The translations under genes and the position numbers were made by a program. DNA of 64,000 nucleotides, taken from Aureobasidium sp. EXF-3400 (Eukaryota > Ascomycota > Dothideomycetes > Dothideales > Saccotheciaceae). Positions 1-12,742 of the stretch are shown here, piece after piece (position 1 is the first letter of the stretch; every line of letters begins with the position of its first letter). The notes beneath the pieces are model-generated. The model had not been told where the DNA came from. It saw nothing but the letters and a program-made list of their open reading frames with translations, and ran no database searches. The stretch spans positions 16,826 through 80,825 of the forward strand of contig SWBL01000246.1 of the NCBI GenBank assembly GCA_024195585.1. The letters are read 5' to 3'.

Positions 1-1
1 C

Positions 2-2695
2 GAAAGCAGGGAGTCCCGCTTCAAGGTGCTCGACGATCTTTCTGATAGTGACAGCGAGGATGGCGATGGCGATGGCGCTATGGACATCGAGACCGAGGCT
101 CACCATCCCACTGACGCTTCCGTCCAGCCTTCATCTGTCCACCGTGACAGCCACTCTGATGACTCCGAGGACGAGCATCCCAGAGCCAAACGTGCTCGAG
201 TCAAGAGTAAGAGCCCCGAGTCCGAACAGGCCAAACCTAAATGGTCAAATCCTGACCCTTACACTGTGCTGCCTCCGCCTGGCGAGTCTGAAACGAAGAA
301 GAAAGACGTCGTCAAGCTCATCCGCAAAGCCAAGGTCGAGGCCGCAAAGCCTGCCGCTCCTGCTGCTGAGAGTGCGGACTTTATCTCGCTCAACTTCGAT
401 GATGACTTTGCCCAAGATGATAGCGAAGACGAAGGTGGTATTTCACTTTCTGCATCTGTCGGAGACGAGCCATCTCTTCCACAAAGGTCTTCATTCAGTC
501 ATCTAGATCACCTCCATCCCGATCGCAACATCGCTCCGCCCGCTCGTGTCGAAGAGTCTAAGGGTGTGAATATGTCAGCGCCTGTACCTCTACCCCGCCT
601 TGATGTTTGGCCTCCACCTGCGGATGTACATGGTGACCCTTCAGGCCGCAGCCAATATCATACCGGGCTTCAGAGACAGGAAGCCAAGGACGCGGTAGCG
701 CCAGTCAGAAAAGAGAACAACAAGAAGCGCAAGCGCCGTGACGATGTAACACTCGGCGACACCATTGAGGAATGGAAGGCTCCTGAAGGCACTGATCCTG
801 CTCCCTGGTTTGCCAACAAGCTTCAAGGTCATCGTGCTGAACAATGGCTTCACAACGAGATTCTTGACTTCTATGACTACGTCAAGCCTCGCGACTTCGA
901 AAACCAGGTTCGTGAGGATCTGGTCAAGCGCATTGAGAGCGCGGTCAGAAAGTCATTCCCTGATTTGAACGTTCGTGCATTCGGATCCTTCGCTTCAGGC
1001 CTTTACCTCCCCACCGCTGACATGGACCTCGTTGCCTGCTCAACCCGATTCCTGAATGGCGGCTATGCAAACCCACAACCAACAAAGAGTTGGATGTACA
1101 AATTTGCCAATTGCCTTAAGAGAGCTGGGATTGCCATTGAGTCATCAGTCACTGTTATCGCCAGCTCCAGAGTGCCTTTGGTCAAGTTTGTCGAGAAAGT
1201 GACTGGCCTGAGGGTTGATGTTTCGTTTGAGAATGATAGTGGACTTCTCGCCAACAACACCTTCCAAGTTTGGAAAGAGCGTTTCCCCGCCATGCCCATC
1301 ATTGTATCCCTGATCAAGCAGTTTCTCGTCATGAGAGATTTCTCCGAGGTCTTCAGTGGTGGCCTTGGTGGTTATTCGGTTATCTGCCTGACCATCACTA
1401 TACTCCGCGTCCTTGAGGATCGCAATGGCGTCGATTGGGACCCTATGCAAAGCCTGGACACTGTTCTGATGACTTTCTTTGTATACTACGGTAGAGATTT
1501 TGATGTTCACAATCATGGTATTCAGATGGAGCCATGGAACATCGTCACAAAGGTAAGCACTTATGCGGTTGCATCGCGCAAGGGGAAGGGTTTCGTTTGC
1601 TTGGGCATATCTGCTTGAAGCAGCATTCTCTCCTAATGATCCTTGCTACCGATCAAGTTTCTTGTATTCGGGCCTCGCAATACGTGATGTGGTTACGAGA
1701 ACCCAAGCTAATTTTCACAGAAATCGTGGAGAAACGCTAAAGGCCAACCTTCCAAGCATGACAGACTCCTCATTATCGATCCTAACAACTACAACAACGA
1801 CATCTCCGGAGGCTCGAGCTCAGTCATGAAAATCTTCGAAAGATTTGCAAACGCTTTCAGAGAGCTCAACATCTGTATGTCTGATGCCGAGGACTCACAC
1901 AAGGACAACGGTGATGTCATCAGTATTCTCGAACGCGTTTGGGGTGGCAACTATGCACTCTTTGAAGCTCAGCGTTCCCGTCTGAGAGCTGTATGGCAGC
2001 AGAATATGGCAAGGTATGCTGCTATGCACTCAAGAACCAGAACATATCAGTAACGGTAACGTCAGCGGCAGTAACTTCCCGCGTGGCAACAACAACAACA
2101 ACCAAGGTGGAAACGGTCACGGCGGTAGCCATCAAGGTAAACCAGGAAATAACCCTTCTGGAAACCAAGGAAACCAGAATAATCAGCCAAAACAGGGCAA
2201 AAGGCCCGCAGATGGTGATTCCAAGCCGAACAAGAAACAGAAGATGAACAACGATAACGAGAAGAAGTGGGCATAGTCAATGCACGAGACTCACGACGGT
2301 GGCTGACTGATTACAGGCGCGCACCCTTGCACACAGAGTATGATGACCCTACAGGTGAAGCGACGGCAGAAGTATCGGGCCCCGCAGGCGCCGCCGGCAA
2401 GAGAAAGAAGTCGTCTGATGCGACAGTTGGCGCTCCCCAGTCAAATCAATCCTTACCCAACAACCAAGGAGCAATATCCGGAGCATCAAAGAGGGCAAAA
2501 ACCGAGACGGGTGACGAGAAGGACGAAAAGCAGAGAATTCACGAGGAAAAAGACCGCGCAAAGACTTTCAAGAAGAACCATCCTGGAGTGACCGGCATAC
2601 CCGACAGAATGGACAAGGCTATGTTTAAGCAACTTACCAAGAAACATGGCAAAGACACCAAGCCGAAGCCGAAATCCAAGAAGAAGCACAACTAG
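2..2695 (+). CDS. Trf4/5-type non-canonical poly(A) polymerase (TRAMP complex), 5' end outside window
   Basis: Exons inferred at 2-1552, 1721-2013, 2066-2266 and 2317-2695 (introns of 168, 52 and 50 bp, all GT-AG). They join in frame to about 807 visible codons, and the frame is open to base 2, so the N-terminus lies upstream. After an acidic, lysine-rich N-terminal region comes a DNA polymerase beta-like nucleotidyltransferase fold: FGS motif at 980-988, catalytic DMD at 1019-1027 and a third Asp (RVDV) at 1217-1219. The PAP-associated domain follows (LVKFVEKVTGLRV, GGLGGYS, then the IIDPNNYNND region of exon 2). Exon 3 is Asn/Gly/Gln-rich and exon 4 very basic, ending in a Lys-rich tail typical of RNA binding. 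Family knowledge: nuclear Trf4/Trf5 add short A-tails that send aberrant RNAs to the exosome. Trf4 versus Trf5 cannot be told apart here. Confidence 0.9.
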
Positions 2696-3599
2696 CTGTC
2701 GATCGATCAACAAGACATTCGGGCATGGTTACTTTCTGGAACGACCTTCTGATCGGTATGATTGCTGTGTCATTCTACCCTTGACGATACAGGTTTTTCC
2801 GTTGCTGGCAACAATTCACGTATACATTACTTTCTGCAGGGTTTTACATATGGAGTGGCGTACCGTCGGAATTGCTGATACCCCATCACACATGGCCTTG
2901 TAACGATAGCTTTTCATTTTACACTTTCACAGCGACAGTCGTTGAGCCTTTCCCTTGTACTCTACTTGTTTTCGGTGCCTGGTGGACTAACCTCGAAACA
3001 GAGTTGCCAGAATGGCTTTTGAGTACGCTGACAGGATTGCAGGATTCTACAGTGGGCGCGTGGGTTTGAATGGATGTTTCTTTGCGAAACACGGGCAAGA
3101 ATCCAACAACGCTATTGAATTGAATGTCTACGGACTGTGATTCAATTAGCAGGATTCTTGATCCTCCCCTTCTGTGCTGCGCAAGCGGTGCAGAGGGTCT
3201 TTTCTCATTGGACGACCTGCTTTACGCAAGTGTCTAAAGAGGACAGAAACGAGAACGTGCAACAACACGAATTAGAGGCAGGTGGTAGAGCCGCAAACCA
3301 AGTAAGAAGAACACAACATGAACGGGTCACAGGCGGTCTGTACGAGTTGAGCGAGAGTCATGTCATTTTGGTTCAAGCAAGAGCTCGTCTCGTGCTCAGA
3401 CAGTGATTGGAGGGGCAGCCCCGCCCTCCGTCACCGCCCGCCTTCTTGGCGTTCAACATCAACAATCTATTCCAGGAGACAGGGCCATGTTGGACTCAAA
3501 CCATTCGATAATTTCCATCTGCAAAATCTCCACGACCCACGCGCAAAGCACTCCCGACTCCTCCAAAACTTCTCTGTACACATCTTCACAACCGAAACA
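2696..3599. other. Intergenic: 3' end of Trf4-like gene and profilin promoter/leader
   Basis: No coding region or RNA gene recognised. The last ~80 bases before the profilin ATG are a C/A-rich, G-poor leader typical of highly expressed fungal genes. Confidence 0.6.
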
Positions 3600-4282
3600 A
3601 TGTCGTGGCAAGGTAAGCTCTTTCCGCTCTCACCGCATCCTCATGGCGAGCTTGTCGGCTGACTTTCAAACCAACAGCATACGTCGACCAGAGGTATACA
3701 CCGCCATCGCCACCACCTACAGACATATCGCTGACACTCGAACTTCCAGCCTGATCGGCACTGGCAACATTGACAAGGCCGCCATCTTCAACAGCGAAGG
3801 CAACAGCGTCTGGGCCACTTCCGCTGGCTTCACTGTGCGTCCTCCATATCCCACTGCCGAGCATGATCTGAGAAAGAGTTGGATTTCGGATGACCGCGGA
3901 TGAGATTTGTTCAAGAAAGAGCATGGGCTGATAGCGTGATTCTCCAGGTTTCTCCTCAAGAAATGGCCGAGGTCGTCTCTGCATTCAAGGACACCTCCGA
4001 TGTCAAGAAGGTCCAGAGCACTGGTCTCCACGTTGCTGGCGAGAAGTTCATCGTCCTCAAGGCTGATGACAGAAGCTTGTACGGCAAGAAGGTGCGGCTT
4101 CATATGCAATCCTACTTTCAAATATCAGTGAGCTGACAATCAATCAGGGCAAGGAGGGTATCGTCATCGTCAAGACCAAGCAGGCTCTTCTCGTTACCCA
4201 CTACCCCGAGCACGTCCAACCGGGTGTTGCCGCAAACACCGTTGAGCAACTCGCCGACTACCTCATAAGCGTCAACTACTAG
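3600..4282 (+). CDS. Profilin
   Basis: Actin-monomer-binding protein that also binds poly-proline and phosphoinositides and feeds formin-driven actin assembly. Five exons: 3600-3612, 3678-3693, 3750-3834, 3948-4091 and 4148-4282, all GT-AG, giving 130 residues, the usual profilin length. The protein starts MSWQAYVDQ, has the GTGNIDKAAI and SVWATSAGF segments of the N-terminal half, and ends in the HYPEHVQPG...ANTVEQLADYL helix with a terminal SVNY. The first two coding exons are only 13 and 16 nt, so open-frame scanning alone misses the start. The ATG at 3600 is the only one that gives the family N-terminus. Confidence 0.96.
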
Positions 4283-5379
4283 AGAAGATGGCAGATGCGC
4301 ATCTTTTCTGTTGTCCACATCTTCCTGTCGAATCTCCTTGACGTTGAGATTTGAGGCTTGACTCCCTTTTCGTTTCCTTGATTGTGCAGGGTGCAGAGGA
4401 CAACACCGGGGTTTCAATCCAACCAAAAACATCAACAGCAATAACTGTTACATCAATCCAAGACTTGTGCATAGCGAAAATATTATCCTTTTATTTACCT
4501 CTCCGTTTGCCCCTCTAGATATTTGGTCTGCTGTATGGATGGAACATAATCTTTGGTGGTCGCAATTCGTTCTCTGTGCACCTAGCGCACACTAATAGAC
4601 TCGGTGCAAGGGCTGTTCTCCGTCAAGATACCGCAGCTAAGCCTTTAAGCTTCTGACACCAGGTCAACAGCGTGTACTCTATATAGATAGGACGAGAGTG
4701 GAATCATGCCCGAATACGAGTTCTGCCGAAAATGGTGCCGTTCACCGCCTTCGGGCAGCAGCTGTTTCCACACAACGTGCCTTCCCGCATGAGCACCTGC
4801 ACGTATCAACTCAATCACATTTGTAGAAACAGGTAGAAATCAAAAACCTTGTATCCAACTTCCCAGGATAGGATAATTCTCAGGTATAACAATGTGGTTA
4901 CAGCAATGCCTCACCACTACAGTCGATGCTTGGATCAAGGACACAACTGGTCCACCACCGATATACTGATGCAAACGAGTAAACTGGGTTGCTGGTTCCA
5001 ACATGGCTGAGACCTGCAGGAAAATCAAGTACCATGGTACTTGGAAGTGTCCAAGTCATCCCCGGTAACACACTACTGGCTCTGGAAAACACTGTGATAG
5101 TTGACAGCCCAAAGATAAGCGTCTCAGAAGCAAGGAGTGCTCTTGTGAAAAGAGTTGGTTGGCGGAAAGCTGCAGAAGCTGGCGCATGTATGTATTTCAC
5201 TCTGCATCGTTCGGAAACACGCAGCTGTTTCTCACAACACTTGGGTTGTCTTTGTCGGGGTTTCTTCTTCGTCTTGTTTGCGCTTTCGACTCAACTTCCT
5301 TCACACCTCTTTCTCATCATCGTCTTCATACCATTATCTCATCAGTTCATTCATACACCTAACATCTTGAAGCGCCGCC
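4283..5379. other. Intergenic between profilin and helicase gene
   Basis: Profilin 3' UTR and upstream region of the next gene. A strongly pyrimidine-rich stretch at about 5260-5375 directly precedes the helicase ATG and is probably its leader. No further gene seen. Confidence 0.6.
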
Positions 5380-8300
5380 ATGCGACGCCGTGGACCAGGT
5401 ATATGCTATGCCTTCCAACGAGGCGAATGCCATCGTGGGTCAAGATGCCAGTATTCGCACGATCCCGCGGCACGCAACACGCGTCAAGGTCCCAAGAGAG
5501 ATAAGCATACCACTTCGCCTGAGCTTGACAACTGGAAAGACATGACCTTCCAAAAATCTCCCCTCGGATTTGGCCTCGGCAAGTTCTTCACTCAGGCACT
5601 GCGTTTGGTCCAGCTCGACGATGCTTGTCGTCAAGAAGTCATCAAGAGTCTCGCAACCGACAAAGGCTTGAACAAGGTTCTTGAACTTGTGGGCCAGAAG
5701 TTCGAAGGCATGTCAGAGAAAGCCCTTGTGCATACTTTCGTCTCTCAGATCAGTCCTTTCTTTCGTGTTCTCTCAGAAGAGCATGTCATGTCTTCACCTC
5801 TTCTTGAACGTCATCTCGGCGATATCTGCCAGTTTCTCTATGGTGTGGGAGGTAGTAGAGGCGAGAAACTTTTTGCCGCTGTCATCCAAGCCCTCAGCGC
5901 ACTCTTGCAGAAGTCCGACATCGAGTTTTTCACCTCGCTCGAAGCTTCTCTTGCCGTTCTCATGAGACTCGTGGAGTTCAACAGCACAGCAAAAGTCACG
6001 CCTTGTTTCACAACATATGCAACTGCTTTGGCCGCAATGTTGACACCCCAATCTGACCCAGCTGCAGACAATTTGCGCTATCAAGCGACAAAGCATCTGG
6101 ACAATATCAACAAACGCCTAGGAATTGGCACATCAATTCGCAATATCGGTTCAGTCAACGGCCAAGATACCAACACAGCCTCAAAGCCCACATTCTCTCT
6201 ACAACGCAGTCTTCCAGGAAGACTTCCCAATGGAAGGCCTCGACACAATAACGACTTTGACTCGATCGAAAAGATCCAGATAATGCCAACATCAGAAGAG
6301 ATTCAGAGCACCCATGCAGAATACCTTCCATTGCAAGATCCCTCTACCTGGCATAGGACAGGTGTTACGGGTCTTATTGATCGCCATTTCAGGTTGTTGC
6401 GCGAGGACACCATCGGCCAGCTGCGTGATAGTGCTCGTGTCGAGCTCGAAGCTCTTCAGGGAATGGAACCCCAGCGCGGCAAGTCAACACTTCGAAGACA
6501 TACGTACAGGAATGTCCTCGTTGAATTGCCAAAGTTCGACTCTCTTAGAGGTTTGGAGTTTGTCATCAGCTTCGATCAGCCACCAGAGCTCAGATCGAAA
6601 TCAAAGAAGCAACGCCAGGACTGGTGGACTCATTCAAAACGATTGGAAGGTGACGCTCTCATCTGTCTCATCAGCTCAACCAGGGCCTTTGTCTTCTGTA
6701 GTGTCTGCTTTCCACACGACCAGTCAAAGCGATCTACGAAGGATATGGAGAAACTTCCCGACCCACACCGAAACATTGTCTCGCACTCCGACAACCGCGT
6801 TCGTGTGATTGCACGACCTAGTGAAATGAACGCAGAGAGTATTGCTCACATTCTTGGTAAGCCTCTGAATCTTGTAATGATTCTGGACAGAGATACTAAC
6901 CGAGTCTGTCAATCCAGGCATTTTCTCTCAGAAGGACTTCCAAGGCGGTCGTTCGTTGGTCGAGTTTCCCGGAGTGCTTCTCCCTGCGTTTTTGCCCACC
7001 CTCACTGCGTTGAAGGCTATCTCTAGAAGTGGAAACCTGCCCTTCTCCGAATTCCTCGCTCCTTCCCAAGGCAGCGGAGAAAGTACCGTGGTCGTCCCAC
7101 CACCTGCTTATGCTCAAAGAGCCGGCTCCAAATTCGAACTTGACTCTATCGTTCAAGACGGGACTTCAGCTTTTGATCCCACAAAACCCAAGCAAGCAGA
7201 CATTGATTCTCTCCAGAAGGCATCAACCTTGGACAACACTCAAGCTTCTGCGCTGTTGAGCTCACTTTCTCGGTCGTTTGCGCTCATCCAAGGCCCTCCT
7301 GGAACTGGCAAAAGCTACACTGGTGTTGCTTTGATGAAAACCTTGGTGAGCAACAAAAAGGCAGCTGCACTTGGCCCTATTCTGGTTGTCACCTTTACAA
7401 ATCATGCTCTGGACCAGTCACTCGAACATCTACTCGACCACGGTATCACCCAAATTATCAGACTGGGCTCGAACTCGAGATCTGAGCGTATGGCTGATAT
7501 CAACCTCAGAAAAGTCGCTGCGACTGTTGAGCGGACGAAAGCTGAGAACTCTGAATACGGAAAGACAAGAGGTCAGATGGATGATGAGACCGTGGCCATC
7601 ACACACCATCTGCACAGTCTCAGTCGTACCACGCAGAATCTTAGAGAATATCTGGCTCAGAACCACCCAAACTACTACGCTCAGATCTACGGAGCTGGTC
7701 GTGATGCAGACGGATGGGAGGAGGAACGATACGGAAGTGCAAGCCAGCGCTTCAAGAAGTGGCTACACGGAGGCAAACATGTTCAGAGCAACCGTACTCT
7801 CCAAATCATCACTAGGGTTGCCAATGTGAACGAGCTTTCGAACAATGAACGCCGCTTGTTGCACAACTACTGGCTCGGCATGGCACAGAAGCGAATCCTA
7901 GATGCCATCAACAACCGTGCCAAAACATTCAACACCCTCAAACTGAGATTAGACGCCATCAAGAACGAAACAGACCTTCGCGTGCTGAACCAAGCAAACG
8001 TTATTGGAGTCACCACCTCAGGCCTCGCGCGACACTTGGAACTTCTGCGCAAGCTGCCATCAAAGATCTTGCTATGTGAAGAAGCTGGCGAAGTACTCGA
8101 GTCTCATCTTCTGACTGCTTTGCTACCATCGGTTGAACACGCAATTCTCATCGGCGATCACTTGCAGCTGCGTCCACACGTTCAATGCTACAACCTGTCA
8201 CAAGAGAGTGCTAGAGGCCAGCAGCACGCTCTGGACACTTCTCTCTTCGAAAGACTGGTCACCGCCACTGATGGTGGTGCTCGTTTACCCTTCAGTCGAT

Positions 8301-11264
8301 TAGACACTCAGAGACGTATGCATCCCGACATCGCTGAGCTAGTACGCACCACGCTGTACCCTACACTTTCTGACGCGCCATCGACCTTGGAGCATGCTCA
8401 AGTTGTCGGTCTGAAGAAGCGACTGTTCTGGCTCGACCATCAGCAACCCGAAACACACAGTGATCTGCAGTCCACGTCACATACAAATGACTATGAAGTC
8501 GAGATGACAACTGCCTTGGTATCCCACTTGATCAAGCAAGGAGTACACAAACCTGGGGCAATCGCTGTCCTCACACCGTATGTTGGGCAGCTCAAGAAGC
8601 TGCAGCTTCGTATGCAGAGCGCTTTCGAGGTTGTGCTCGACGATCGCGACATCAAGGTCTTGGAAGATGCAGGCCTGGAAGATTCAGGTCTGGACGATGC
8701 TGCACAGTCACGAGCTCCACCCGCACCTGGTGTCCAGAAAGGCTCAATGGCTTCAGCTGTTCGTATCGCCACAGTCGACAACTTCCAGGGCGAGGAAGCT
8801 GATGTCGTTGTGATCTCACTTGTGAGAAGCAATGACCAGCAGAAGTGTGGGTTCTTGCGTACTTCCAACCGAATCAATGTTCTCCTTTCACGTGCCAAAA
8901 ATGGCATGTACATCATTGGCAACTCAAATACCACGCAGCATATCCCCATGTGGACAGAAATTCTCCAACTTCTTCAGATGAACGGCAACATCGGCGAAGT
9001 CCTTGAGCTGTCGTGTGCAAGACATCCAGACGACATCATGGAAGTTAGCATGCCCGATGACTTTGTTCGACTGGCACCTGATGGCGGCTGCAACCTTCCA
9101 TGTAGCCAACGTCTACTATGTGGCCATGCTTGCGACAGCTCTTGTCACTCTCAAGTCCTTCATGATGCTGTCAAATGTCTCGCTCCATGTCCCAGACAGC
9201 CAGGTAACAACTCTTGCTCGCATGCATGTCCCCTAAAGTGCGGCGAGATATGCCCGTCGAAGTGTATGGCAATCGTCGAAGACATCATTATTGAGCTTCC
9301 TTGTGGCCATATCAAGACTTCGCTCCCATGCTGGCTGTACCACGAGCAAGACAAGATCGTTTGCCACGAAGTGGTTACGCGCACGGTTCCTGGATGTGGA
9401 CATGAAGTCCAAGTCAAGTGTTGTACGGACGTGAACAGCGACAAGTACTTGTGCCGAGAAGAATGCAGCGATCCATTGACGTGTGGTCATGTTTGCAAGA
9501 AGCCATGCCACAACTGCAAGAAGCGGATCGATTGTCATATCGAGAAGGCCGATCATGGCCCCTGCCGCCAACCTTGTGGCCGTGACTTCCTCAACTGCTC
9601 TCACAGTTGCAAAAAGTCTTGCCACGATGGTACCGACTGTGGTCTTTGTGACCAGCCGTGTGAAGTCAAGTGTGAGCACTCTCACTGCGGCCGGTTGTGC
9701 TCTGAGCCATGCGCTCCGTGTGCAGTCGAGAAGTGCTCCTCTTGTTGCCCTCACAGTGAGTGCAGCATGCCTTGTGGAGCCCCTTGTGATTGGATCCCTT
9801 GCTCCCAGCGCTGTACGAGCACACTCAACTGCGGCCACCAGTGTCCGAGTATTTGCGGTGCCCCTTGTCCTGGTGCTCGTTTCTGCCAAGAATGTGCCAA
9901 TGAGGACATCAAGTCTCGTGTAGTGGATCTGATAATGATGAGCTCGTACGGTGAGATTGATCTGGATGAGGATCCCTGCGTCTTCCCGGCTTGTGGGCAT
10001 TTCTACACTATCGCGACCATGGATGGTCATCTCAGTCTTGGCGAGCATTACCTTCTAGATGCAAATGGACTACCGGCTGCCTTGAAGGCCCCTGACGACG
10101 GGCTCGATGTTGACAAGACTCGCATCGTCTGTCCGGATTGCCGTCGTTCCCTGCGTGGCGTCCCTAGATATGGTAGAGTCGTTCGACGCGCCCTCCTTAT
10201 TCAGAGCACGCTGAAGTTCATCACTTGGTCTAACAACTACTACATCGAGTACTACGGATCTTTCTCCAAGGCACAGAAGGACTTGCAGAAGAGCCTTGAG
10301 GATGCAAGACCCGCACAAACGAGCCTCCACTTGTATGGATCTCGAGACCAGCAGATTCATACCATCAGGACTACTATGTCTCGATCTAGATATAAAGAGA
10401 TTGTCGAGCTGAGATGGAAGATCTACGAGTTTAGAGGCCTTGTTAACAAGAACGAACAGCCGTTCAAGCGTGTTCAAGCACTGGTCCGCCACGCCCGTCT
10501 AAACAAGCGTACTGAAGAAGACTTCACTTTCGACGAGAGCGTGATCTTACAGACTCGATCGTATTCTCTTGCAACATCTTTGCTGCTCCGTTGCGATCTG
10601 GTCATCTTGTCGGACGTGCTTGCTGTACGATCGTCTGTCGCTCTTCCCGTCAATGTGGCCACGACGCTGGACCTCAACAAGAATCGCAAAGACTGTGAGA
10701 CTCTGTTCCAGCTTGCCGATGAGGGAAAGCACTACCTCCAACAAGCTGAGGCTCTCATCTTCTGGGCACATTTTGCTGCTCTGGAAGTCTCCTGGCGCTC
10801 GTCACACGAGGAGAAAAGGTATGTCAAGAGATTTAGCCCAGCCATGGTAGAAAATACTGACAACCACAGTGATGAAAACAACGTAATCACCACGCTCCGC
10901 ACCCAAGCAAGACAGCGCCTTGAGCAGGCTCGCGGCTTCTGCGCAGAGCACTCAATCCCGCACCGTGGCCTCAGAAATCGAAGAGATCGAGAAGATGTTG
11001 CGCGAAAGCACTTTCTACCAGCTCGTAACCACTGATGAAATGCAAAAGGTGGTGGCTGCCATGACGCGTGAGTTCAGAGGAACAGGACACTGGTACCGTT
11101 GTCGCAACGGCCACCCTTTTACTGTTGGCGAATGTGGCATGCCGATGCAGACTGCTAGGTGCCCTCAATGCGGTGAAGTTGTTGGAGGACAGAGTCATCG
11201 CGCTGCTGAAGGAGTCACCCATGCTGGCGACATTGAGAGGCAATTTGGTAACATGAGACTGTAG
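5380..11264 (+). CDS. CCCH / SF1 helicase / NFX1-type zinc finger / RZ finger protein (ZNFX1- and Hrr1-like)
   Basis: About 1,920 residues. Exons 5380-6856 and 6918-10818, then a last exon from 10870 or 10916 to 11264. The N-terminus carries one CCCH finger (C-x7-C-x5-C-x3-H, residues ~9-27). A helical ZNFX1-like region precedes the SF1 helicase core: Walker A GPPGTGKS near 7291-7317, Walker-B-like CEEAG near 8074, QGEEADVV, and SNRINVLLSRAK for motif VI. A long Cys/His array of NFX1-type fingers follows (about 9090-9900). The C-terminus has an RZ-type finger (GHWYRCRNGHPF...GECG...CPQCG, 11085-11180). Family knowledge: S. pombe Hrr1 works with RNA-dependent RNA polymerase in heterochromatic RNAi; animal ZNFX1 acts in small-RNA inheritance and antiviral sensing. 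The frame near 10965 is uncertain: see finding. Start chosen at the first ATG, just before the CCCH finger. Confidence 0.93.
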
Positions 11265-11828
11265 ATGTCTTGAGGTTGGTTTTTGGTGGAGAGAGAGGAG
11301 ATGTGTGCAAGATTGTGGTCTAATCTTCCGGCTAAACAGAGCTGTAGCGCGAAGCATGCATCTACTGCTAGTCTGATACCTCTCCCATAACTTATAGTCG
11401 TATTTTATTTCATCGAGGCAAGTGACAACATGCAACAGTACTTGGTTATGGGTATTGATAGAGTGAGTGTTCTGTTTATACGAGGTGAATATAAATCGAG
11501 CTGAACCTGGTGGCCATGACATGGACAGCCAGGCAGGGGCACCATCCTGAAATCCACCTAGATCGACGACTGATGCAATAAACATAAACTGAGGCAAGCT
11601 GTCTCGGTTGACTCGTCAAAAGAGCCGCACATCTCGCACTTGTTTTCATTTCGTCTCAAGATTACGCGGCTGAGTTTTTATTATATGTATTTTGAAAGAG
11701 CATCTGACTTATCGTTTCGATCTGTACGTCATGCTCCTGCCTCTTCTGCGTCACTGCTCATCATGAATTCCACCATGAGTTGTTGTGGTGAGCTGTCCAT
11801 ACATAAAACACTCCTTTGGTCGAAGAAG
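11265..11828. other. Convergent intergenic region
   Basis: 3' ends of the helicase gene (+) and the unknown gene (-) face each other here. Nothing else recognised. Confidence 0.6.
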
Positions 11829-12419
11829 TCAAGGCGTGGCAGCCCAACACCAAGGTCGCTCCAACATCTTCAACCGCCATTGCTCAAAGTCATCCCATCT
11901 CATCAACATCTCCAGCCATGGACCCATACCAATAGTCTCTTCATGTTGGGGACAAATAGACAACCTCTGCTCAGTAGCTGAAGTGGTGGGGGATGTAGGA
12001 CTGGTAGTTTGTGGAAAAGTGCGACGGAAGAAGTTCCAAGCCGCCATGACCGAGTATTCCTGAGAAGATGCTGCGGGCGTTGATGCTGCAAAAGGTACAG
12101 TATTCGTTGAAGAGGAATCTGTTGACTGTTTTGCGGACTCCATCTCTGAGGTTTTACGTGAAGGCATTGACACCGACGCCACTCTGTTGACCTTGGGATC
12201 TGGTTCGTTTCGAAAGCGTGACCCTCGACGGATTGTTGGATCGAACCTTTCCGAGTTTTCAAGCTCCCAATTTGGATTTGCGGCATACTCTTTGCCCCAA
12301 TGTGTATTCGTGAAGGCCAGAGGGATCTCTCTTCGTCGGAGTTCGGACGATTTGGTGGACTTGGAATCATGATCGGTTGATTGCGATGGGTTTATGTTGG
12401 TGTTTGCGTGATGGTACAT
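11829..12419 (-). CDS. Hypothetical protein
   Basis: Single open frame; the ATG at 12419 gives 196 codons, and the same frame stays open further 5' to 12539. The product is polar and Ser/Thr/Pro/Arg-rich, with an internal segment of the type NTHWGKEYAANPNWE and a C-terminal Trp-rich stretch (GPWLEMLMRWDDFEQWRLKML). No domain recognised and no signal peptide. Codon use looks coding, but short antisense frames overlap it, so I am only moderately sure it is real. Its neighbour is the cyclin gene on the same strand, about 320 bp upstream. Confidence 0.45.
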   Translation of the reverse strand: MYHHANTNINPSQSTDHDSKSTKSSELRRREIPLAFTNTHWGKEYAANPNWELENSERFDPTIRRGSRFRNEPDPKVNRVASVSMPSRKTSEMESAKQSTDSSSTNTVPFAASTPAASSQEYSVMAAWNFFRRTFPQTTSPTSPTTSATEQRLSICPQHEETIGMGPWLEMLMRWDDFEQWRLKMLERPWCWAATP

Positions 12420-12742
12420 TGTTTCGTCGTTTCGTGTTGCAGCCAGCAGGAGCAGAGAGTGTCGAAAAAGAGAGAAAGAAAAAGCCGGACAATTTTGCAT
12501 GATATTGACAGCGAACAATGAGATTCGTGTCTCGGACAAGGAGTTATTTTTGATTTGATTTGAATGAAGTTTCCATTGTTGTTCGCATCAACTCCTTGAC
12601 AGTCTTGGAATGTCTAAGACAAGATGCAAAGGAGGTTTTGCAAAACATGGTCTTGTTGTAATGGCATTTCGACTGATGGATGAGTTGATTGTCATATGGT
12701 GAAAAGCGATGCAAATTCAGAGGCTGAACTTTTGCAAAGACT
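12420..12742. other. Intergenic between two minus-strand genes
   Basis: Promoter of the hypothetical gene and 3' end of the cyclin gene; nothing else seen. Confidence 0.5.

Noticed and set aside
9233..10048. 271-codon minus-strand frame over the NFX1 finger array
   Set aside because: Mirror of the Cys-rich sense coding sequence; no protein-like features.
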